Shown one piece after another: positions 6,551-11,472 of a DNA stretch of 11,472 nt. The stretch spans positions 1 through 11,472 of the forward strand of contig JAJZFF010000062.1 in assembly GCA_021805485.1 (NCBI GenBank). Reading direction: 5' to 3'. The notes beneath the pieces are model-generated. The model was given only the letters and a program-made list of their open reading frames with translations. It was not told the DNA's origin and made no database searches. The stretch is from Pseudomonadota bacterium. GTDB taxonomy: Bacteria > Pseudomonadota > Alphaproteobacteria > Acetobacterales > Acetobacteraceae. The stretch's first letter is position 1. Every line of letters begins with the position of its first letter. Both the position numbers and the translations under genes were made by a program.

Positions 6551-6899
6551 GACGGGTCTCCTCGGTGAATGCGGGCGGGACGGTGCGGTTCGCCCGCGCC
6601 GGGCCTCGGTCAACATAGAGTGACAAGCCGCCGTGCCGTCAAGGACGCCATCTGGCCAGTCGCGCGCCCCCATCCGGGCAACGACCCGGTGGCCAGGACG
6701 CAGCGCCGCGGCTTTCCGCCAGAACGACCCCCGCCAGGTCACATGCCCTTGCACGCCGGCCGCCCGGTGCGAAACCCTGCCATGCCACATATGGCGAACC
6801 GCCCCGTTTCACGCCGCGGGGAGTCAAAGCCGCGTGAGACCGGCAACGATCATCGAACCGTGTCTTGGCACCGGCCGCGGCGCGAGGCAGACCGCCCGC
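6551..6899. other. Divergent control region between the NPCAPQ gene and mrdA
   Basis: A 349-bp stretch with no convincing gene. It holds the ribosome site and candidate promoter of the leftward peptide gene, and the upstream region of mrdA. An in-frame GTG for mrdA at 6834 follows GGGGAG (6818-6823) and is an alternative start. No clear rightward promoter or palindrome is seen. Confidence 0.5.
6614..6642 (-). promoter_or_regulatory. Candidate leftward promoter for the NPCAPQ gene
   Basis: On the minus strand TTGACG (6642-6637) lies 17 bases before TCTATG (6619-6614), about 65 bases from the gene start. The -35 is strong, the -10 weak. It sits in a short AT-rich patch in otherwise GC-rich DNA. 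Confidence 0.35.
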
Positions 6900-8738
6900 A
6901 TGAACGCGCAACGCGACAAGAAGCAGCGTGCCGTCTTCACCCGGCGCGCCATGATCATCGGAGGCAGCCAGGTCGCGCTGTTCTCGGCGCTGACCGCGCG
7001 ACTCTACGAGATGGAGATCGTCGATCACAGCCGCTACAGCCGGCTCGCCCGCAAGAACGCGGTGAGCGAACGGCTGATCGCGCCGGAACGCGGACTGATC
7101 ACTGACCGCAACGGCGTCATTCTGGCCGGCAATCGCCAGCAATGGCAGGCCCTGTTCCTGATGACGGCGGCGTCTGACCCTGCCGCCACGATCGCGCGCC
7201 TGGAACGGATCGTGTCGCTGTCGCCGGCCGATCGCGCCCGGCTTGCGAAGCTCGCCACCGGGCCGATCCATTTCCTGCCGATCCTCGTCAAGAAGGATCT
7301 CGGCTGGGACGAGATGGCCAGACTCGAAGTTCACAGGCCATCGCTGCCCGGCCTCATCATCGATCGCGGCTTCCGGCGATTCTACCCGCTCGGCCCGCTT
7401 ACCGCCCATCCGGTGGGCTACGTCGTCCGCCCGGACAGCGCCGATGCGGGGCGCGAGCCGGTTCTCGCCCTGCCTGGTGTGCGCGTCGGCGGCAGCGGCA
7501 TCGAAAAATCGGCCAATGCCGCGCTCTTCGGATCGCCCGGCATCGTCGAGGATGAGGTCGACGCCGGCGGGGCCGTCGTTCGCGTCATCACGCGACGCCC
7601 GGCGCGCGAGGGGCACGCCGTCGGTCTCACCCTCGATGCCGGATTGCAGCGCACCGCTGCCGGCGCCCTGAACGGGCGGCCCGGCGCCGCGGTGCTGATC
7701 GACACCAGCACAGGCGACCTGCTCGCCATGGCCAGCGCGCCCTCGTTCGACCCGACCTGGTTCGACGACGGTGTGCCCGATCATGTCTGGCGGCGCTGGA
7801 CCTCGAAGGCGGCGCATCATCCGCTTACTGACCGTGCGACCGGCGGACTCTATGCCCCGGGCTCATCCTTCAAGCCGACCGTCGCCCTCGCCGCACTCGA
7901 AGCCGGCGCGATCACCGGCGACACAAGGTTCTTCTGTTCCGGACACATGAAGATCGGCAACCGGATCTTCTATTGCTGGCTCCGCTCCGGCCACGGCTCG
8001 ATGGACGTCGCCTCGGCCCTGCAGCAGAGTTGCGACATTTTTTTCTACCACGTCGCGATGCGCACCGGAATCGACCGGATGGCCGCGATGGCCCGGCATC
8101 TCGGCCTGACGGGCCGCGAAGCGCTCGCCCTGCCGAATGTCGCCGAAGGCTTCATCCCGACGCGCCGATGGGCGAAACAGCGGCAAATCGACTGGACCAA
8201 GGGCGATACGGCGGTTCAGGGGATCGGTCAGGGCTACACCGTCCTGACGCCGCTCGCACTCGCCGTGATGGCGGCACGCATCGGCACCGGCCGGGCGGTT
8301 CGCCCGCGAATCATCCGGACGGTCGGAGCGGTCGAGCAAACCCATCCGGCGGCAACCACGCTCTCCCTTTCGGATCGTCACCTGGCCCTGGTCCGCCAGG
8401 GTATGGCGGAGGTGGTCAACACGCCCCTCGGCACCGCCTGGGGCGCCCGCCTCGCGCTCCGCGGCGCCAGGATGGCCGGCAAGACGGGCACGGCCCAGGT
8501 CATCGGGGAAAGCGCCGAGATGGAAGCCGAAAACTACAACGATGCCGAACTGCCGTGGCAGGACCGGCCGAATGCGCTGTTCGTGGGCTACGCGCCGCTC
8601 GACAGGCCACGTTTCGCTGCGGCCGTGGTGATCGAGCATGGCACGCTTCTCGGCCCCGTGAAGATCGCCCGGGACCTGTTCGCGGCCGCCCTCTCCCGAC
8701 GCCGTCTCGCCTATGGCGACGAGTCCAGACCTGCGTGA
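6900..8738 (+). CDS. mrdA: Penicillin-binding protein 2 (cell-elongation transpeptidase)
   Basis: This 612-residue class B PBP cross-links peptidoglycan during side-wall growth with RodA and the MreB system. A short cytoplasmic basic N-terminus is followed by one membrane helix (about 17-34). The PBP dimerisation domain covers about 50-240, with GLITDRNG (65-72) and the GSGIEKS motif (198-204). The transpeptidase domain has nucleophile S322 in SSFK (322-325), SCD (377-379) as the second motif, and KTGT (528-531). PBP2-type features are the ALQQSCDIFFYHVA region and GIGQGYTVLTPLALA (441-455). ATG 6900 is chosen because family proteins begin close to the TRRA motif; GAGG is 12 bases upstream. 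GTG 6834 has a better ribosome site and would add 22 residues. No rodA or mreBCD adjoins it, although mrdA commonly sits with them; the downstream gene is unrelated. Confidence 0.93.
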   Translation: MNAQRDKKQRAVFTRRAMIIGGSQVALFSALTARLYEMEIVDHSRYSRLARKNAVSERLIAPERGLITDRNGVILAGNRQQWQALFLMTAASDPAATIARLERIVSLSPADRARLAKLATGPIHFLPILVKKDLGWDEMARLEVHRPSLPGLIIDRGFRRFYPLGPLTAHPVGYVVRPDSADAGREPVLALPGVRVGGSGIEKSANAALFGSPGIVEDEVDAGGAVVRVITRRPAREGHAVGLTLDAGLQRTAAGALNGRPGAAVLIDTSTGDLLAMASAPSFDPTWFDDGVPDHVWRRWTSKAAHHPLTDRATGGLYAPGSSFKPTVALAALEAGAITGDTRFFCSGHMKIGNRIFYCWLRSGHGSMDVASALQQSCDIFFYHVAMRTGIDRMAAMARHLGLTGREALALPNVAEGFIPTRRWAKQRQIDWTKGDTAVQGIGQGYTVLTPLALAVMAARIGTGRAVRPRIIRTVGAVEQTHPAATTLSLSDRHLALVRQGMAEVVNTPLGTAWGARLALRGARMAGKTGTAQVIGESAEMEAENYNDAELPWQDRPNALFVGYAPLDRPRFAAAVVIEHGTLLGPVKIARDLFAAALSRRRLAYGDESRPA

Positions 8739-9126
8739 TGCGGATCGCTCCGGGCATCGTATCGTCCCGTTGCCGATCATGACATCAGGATCCGCGGCCG
8801 CAGGTTCACGCCCGCTGCTTCAAGATACGGTGATACAACACCGGCTCCGGAACCAGTGCGTTTCTGGATTGTCCTTGCAGTATCGGCAATTTTTCCGATC
8901 GGCCGGTCGCCGACGGCCTCTTCTGACGATGACGTGTTATTGACACGTCATCGCGACCTCTACCGCAGCGCACAAAATCAGGGCAGTCAATATCGGCGGG
9001 TCGGCATTCGCATGGCGGGTCACCGGTTCCGGATCGATCCTGCCGCGCGGGCTCAACCTGGCCGCACCTCGCCTGTCGCCACCGCCTTGCCGAACCCTGC
9101 CAGGCTCCAATGGAAAGGCTTACCCG
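8739..9126. other. Control region upstream of the patatin operon
   Basis: A 388-bp stretch with no convincing gene. It carries a weak hairpin (ATCGG 8882-8886 with CCGAT 8895-8899, T-rich loop) that could end mrdA transcription, the strong inverted repeat at 8927-8953, and the patatin ribosome site (GGAAAGG). Open frames through it have no ribosome site and no family resemblance. Confidence 0.5.
8927..8953. promoter_or_regulatory. Perfect 11-bp inverted repeat overlapping a TTGACA hexamer
   Basis: CGATGACGTGT (8927-8937) and ACACGTCATCG (8943-8953) are exact complements around TATTG. The right arm and spacer contain the consensus -35 TTGACA (8940-8945) pointing toward the patatin operon. The size and symmetry fit a dimeric repressor operator such as those of TetR- or GntR-type regulators. 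No good -10 hexamer is found at 16-18 bases. There is no T tract, so a terminator is less likely. No regulator gene lies beside it in the window. Confidence 0.6.
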
Positions 9127-10275
9127 ATGTCGGTCACGAACAAGCGGAGATCCCGACAGCCCTCCGCCGCCACCCCGGCTTGCGCCACGGGGTTGCGGAA
9201 CGTCCTTCTGTTGCAGGGCGGCGGCGCGCTCGGTGCCTACCAAGCCGGCGCCTACGAGGCACTCGCGGAGCACGCCTACGACCCCGACTGGATCATCGGC
9301 GTCTCGATCGGCGCGATCAATGCAAGCCTGATCGTCGGCAATCCGCCGGAGCGCCGCCTCGAACGGCTTCGCGAATTCTGGAAGCGCGTCACGACCCCAC
9401 GGCCGGGTTTCATTCCTCCCGCCCTGTCCCTGCACGTCGCCGCCGAGAAGAAGCTCGGCGCGCTCAACGCGGTCCTGTTCGGCCAACCCGGCTTTTTCCG
9501 CCCCCGCCATCCGGTCGACTTCATTACGGAAAACCCGCTCAGCTTCTACGATACGGCCCACCTGCGCCAGACTCTCGAAGAACTCGTCGATTTCGACCTG
9601 ATCAATAGCGGCACCACGCGGCTTGCCGTTGGCGCCGTGCAGATTCGTACAGGCAACATGATCTATTTCGACAATGCCGAGTGCCGGATCACGCCGCAGC
9701 ACATCATGGCCAGCGGCGCCCTGCCGCCCGGCTTCCCGCCGGTCGAAATCGATGGAGAAGCCTATTGGGACGGCGGGCTCGTCTCGAACACTCCGCTCGA
9801 ATACATGATGCGCTGCGAACCGCGCGAGAATAGCCTGGTCTTCCAGGTGGACCTGTTTCCGGCCCGTGGGCCGATGCCGAAAACGCTCGATGGCGTCGCC
9901 GAACGCGAGAAGGACATCCGCTATTCAAGCCGCACGCGCTATGGCACCGACGCGGAGAAACGCCGCCAGGACCTGCGCCGCCGGGTCTGCGCCTTCCTTG
10001 AAAAGCTGCCGCCCGAGTTGCGCGACGATCCGATCGCGAAGCATCTCCAAGAATTTTCCTGCCCGGCACAGATCGATGTCGTACACTTGATCTACCGCCC
10101 CGAGCATCCGCAGGGCGCCGACAAGGACGTGCAGTTCGACCGTACCACCGCCACGGAACGATGGCGCCACGGTCACGAAGATGCCTCGCGCGCGCTGGTC
10201 GCGGCACCGTGGCGCGAACCACACCCGCACGAACTCGGCATGCGGACCTTCGACATCGCCAAAACCGAATCTTGA
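9127..10275 (+). CDS. Patatin-like phospholipase family protein
   Basis: This 382-residue serine hydrolase is probably cytoplasmic, acting on lipid or other acyl esters. The Ser-Asp dyad motifs are complete: oxyanion loop [11 protein letters not shown] (31-41), nucleophile elbow GVSIG (58-62, S60), and DGG (214-216, D214) in [13 protein letters not shown]. The C-terminal third (about 250-382) carries a conserved region associated with this subgroup (I recall it as DUF3734). No signal peptide is seen. ATG 9127 follows GGAAAGG at 9 bases. It is 17 bp upstream of acetoacetate decarboxylase and in the same operon as 3-hydroxybutyrate dehydrogenase. That context suggests a link to 3-hydroxybutyrate or polyhydroxybutyrate turnover, by inference; substrate is not shown by sequence. 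Confidence 0.92.
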   Translation: MSVTNKRRSRQPSAATPACATGLRNVLLLQGGGALGAYQAGAYEALAEHAYDPDWIIGVSIGAINASLIVGNPPERRLERLREFWKRVTTPRPGFIPPALSLHVAAEKKLGALNAVLFGQPGFFRPRHPVDFITENPLSFYDTAHLRQTLEELVDFDLINSGTTRLAVGAVQIRTGNMIYFDNAECRITPQHIMASGALPPGFPPVEIDGEAYWDGGLVSNTPLEYMMRCEPRENSLVFQVDLFPARGPMPKTLDGVAEREKDIRYSSRTRYGTDAEKRRQDLRRRVCAFLEKLPPELRDDPIAKHLQEFSCPAQIDVVHLIYRPEHPQGADKDVQFDRTTATERWRHGHEDASRALVAAPWREPHPHELGMRTFDIAKTES

Positions 10276-10292
10276 CGAGGAGCATTGCCACG

Positions 10293-11030
10293 ATGGATGC
10301 AGCAACGATCAGGGAAACCGCCTTTGCGATGCCGCTGACGAGCCCGGGCTTTCCGAAAGGACCCTATCGCTTCGTCAATCGCGAATACATGATCATCACC
10401 TACCGCACCGATCGCGCGGCGCTCGAGAAGATCGTCCCCGAACCGCTCGAACTCGCCGATGACGTGGTGAAATACGAATTCATCCGCATGCCCGACAGCA
10501 CCGGCTTCGGCGACTACACGGAGTCCGGCCAGGTCATTCCGGTTCGCTACAAGGGCAAACCTGGGGTCTATGTCCATTCGATGTTCCTGAACGACCATCC
10601 GCCGATCGCCGGCGGACGGGAGATCTGGGGCTTTCCGAAGAAACTCGCGCGCCCGGTCCTGGAAGTCGAAATCGACACGCTGGTTGGCACGCTCGATTAC
10701 GGCCGAATCCGGGTGGCCACCGGCACGATGGGCTACAAGCACCATACGCTCGATCACGATCCGGTTCTCTCCTCGATGCATGAGCCGAACTTCCTGCTCA
10801 AGATCATCCCGCATGTCGACGGTTCGCCACGCATCTGCGAACTGGTGCGCTATCACATGAGCGACATCGTCCTGAAAGGTGCCTGGACCGGTCCCGCCGC
10901 GCTCGCGCTCTATCCGCACGCCCTCGCCCCGGTCGCCGATCTGCCGGTTCGCGAAGTCGTCGCCGCCTCCCACATCCTCGCGGACATGACGCTCGATCTC
11001 GGCGAGGTCGTCCACGACTATCTTGCCTGA
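10293..11030 (+). CDS. adc: Acetoacetate decarboxylase
   Basis: This 245-residue cytoplasmic enzyme converts acetoacetate to acetone and CO2 through a Schiff base. The catalytic motif GFPKKLA lies at 113-119; by alignment with the clostridial enzyme, K116 forms the Schiff base and K117 lowers its pKa. Other family features are [18 protein letters not shown] (23-40), a conserved glutamate/arginine area (GGREIWG, 107-113), and length near the usual 245. ATG 10293 follows GAGGAG (10277-10282); the longer open frame lies inside the patatin gene. It sits between patatin and 3-hydroxybutyrate dehydrogenase (gaps 17 and 40 bp), so acetoacetate made by the dehydrogenase is the natural substrate. Some ADC-like proteins have other activities, but the conserved lysine pair and neighbours support the true reaction. 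Confidence 0.92.
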   Translation: MDAATIRETAFAMPLTSPGFPKGPYRFVNREYMIITYRTDRAALEKIVPEPLELADDVVKYEFIRMPDSTGFGDYTESGQVIPVRYKGKPGVYVHSMFLNDHPPIAGGREIWGFPKKLARPVLEVEIDTLVGTLDYGRIRVATGTMGYKHHTLDHDPVLSSMHEPNFLLKIIPHVDGSPRICELVRYHMSDIVLKGAWTGPAALALYPHALAPVADLPVREVVAASHILADMTLDLGEVVHDYLA

Positions 11031-11070
11031 TCGACCCTCCGGATTCCCCTCAAGAGAAAAGGATTTTCCC

Positions 11071-11472
11071 ATGGCCCGTTTCGACGGCAAGGTCGGCATC
11101 ATCACCGGCGCCGCCAGCGGCATCGGCCGCGCCATCGCTGAACAGTTCGCCAGAGAAGGCGGCCACGCCGTGATCGCCGATCTCGATCTCGACGCCGCAC
11201 GCAAGACGGCAAGCGCCATCGCGACCTTCGGGCCGGCGCCGCTGGCGGTTTCGATGGACGTCACCGACGAGCAACAGGTGGAGGACGGCGTTGCCGCCGC
11301 CGCTGAAAGGTTCGGCCGGATCGATGTGCTGGTGAGCAATGCCGGCATCCAGATCGTCAGGCCGCTTCCCGAGTTTCCCTTTTCCGACTGGAAGAAGCTG
11401 CTCTCGATACATCTCGACGGCGCATTCCTGACGACGCGCGCCTGCCTGAAATACATGTATGCGCAGAAAAGC
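11071..11472 (+). CDS. 3-Hydroxybutyrate dehydrogenase (short-chain dehydrogenase, N-terminal part)
   Basis: The first 134 codons are present; the gene runs off the window. It is a classical SDR: cofactor loop TGAASGIG (12-19), an acidic D37 after the second strand that favours NAD over NADP, D63 in the MDVTD strand, and NAG (90-92). SNAGIQIVRPL (89-99) and FSDWKKLLSIHLDGAFLTT (104-122) match D-3-hydroxybutyrate dehydrogenases, which interconvert 3-hydroxybutyrate and acetoacetate. The catalytic Ser-Tyr-Lys lie outside. ATG 11071 follows AAAAGGA at 8 bases. It is last visible in the operon with patatin and acetoacetate decarboxylase, which fits this substrate. Another SDR substrate cannot be excluded without the C-terminus. 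Confidence 0.85.
   Translation, partial: MARFDGKVGIITGAASGIGRAIAEQFAREGGHAVIADLDLDAARKTASAIATFGPAPLAVSMDVTDEQQVEDGVAAAAERFGRIDVLVSNAGIQIVRPLPEFPFSDWKKLLSIHLDGAFLTTRACLKYMYAQKS

Noticed and set aside
8713..8943. 76-codon frame after mrdA
   Set aside because: Overlaps the mrdA end, has no ribosome site, crosses the inverted repeat and has no recognisable sequence.
8940..8968. TTGACA as a complete sigma-70 promoter for the patatin operon
   Set aside because: No acceptable -10 hexamer occurs at 16-18 bases; kept only as part of the operator-like repeat.

Overview
The window is GC-rich and densely coded. Codon use favours G/C at third positions, and several likely starts are not ATG (TTG for lacI, GTG and TTG for two other candidates). 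Gene content points to an alphaproteobacterium: a LacI-regulated sugar module, an alphaproteobacterial-style PBP2, a YeeE-type sulfur transporter with a periplasmic rhodanese, and a patatin / acetoacetate decarboxylase / 3-hydroxybutyrate dehydrogenase cluster. An acidophilic or acetic-acid-type Rhodospirillales member would fit, but no rRNA or lineage marker is present, so this placement is inference.

Layout. (1) 1-3220, carbohydrate module. A truncated periplasmic sugar-binding protein reads leftward. It is divergent from a xylulokinase-like FGGY kinase (xylB), followed by a possible 32-residue ORF and a LacI-type regulator. The divergent control region holds a perfect 26-bp palindrome made of two overlapping LacI-type operator cores, placed over candidate -35 elements for both directions. 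A long hairpin ends lacI. (2) 3238-5505, leftward sulfur module: a candidate 32-residue leader ORF with ATGA overlap, then a YeeE/YedE transporter, then an exported tandem-domain rhodanese. (3) 5712-6550, leftward: a secreted 74-residue peptide with four NPCAPQ repeats, overlapped in another frame by a His-rich conserved protein that resembles DUF6969. This pair is the least understood part of the window. (4) 6900-8738, rightward: penicillin-binding protein 2 (mrdA), without rodA or mre genes beside it. (5) 8739-11472, rightward: a 388-bp control region with a perfect 11-bp inverted repeat, then patatin, acetoacetate decarboxylase and a truncated 3-hydroxybutyrate dehydrogenase in one apparent operon.

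How the parts work together. The sugar module probably imports a pentose or polyol by an ABC transporter, phosphorylates the derived ketose and is controlled by the local LacI protein. The sulfur module probably brings in thiosulfate or a related sulfur species and handles sulfane sulfur in the periplasm. The last operon links acyl-ester or polyester hydrolysis with 3-hydroxybutyrate/acetoacetate interconversion and decarboxylation to acetone and CO2. The Cys-repeat peptide and its His-rich partner look like a small exported thiol or metal-handling system; their function is unknown from sequence alone.
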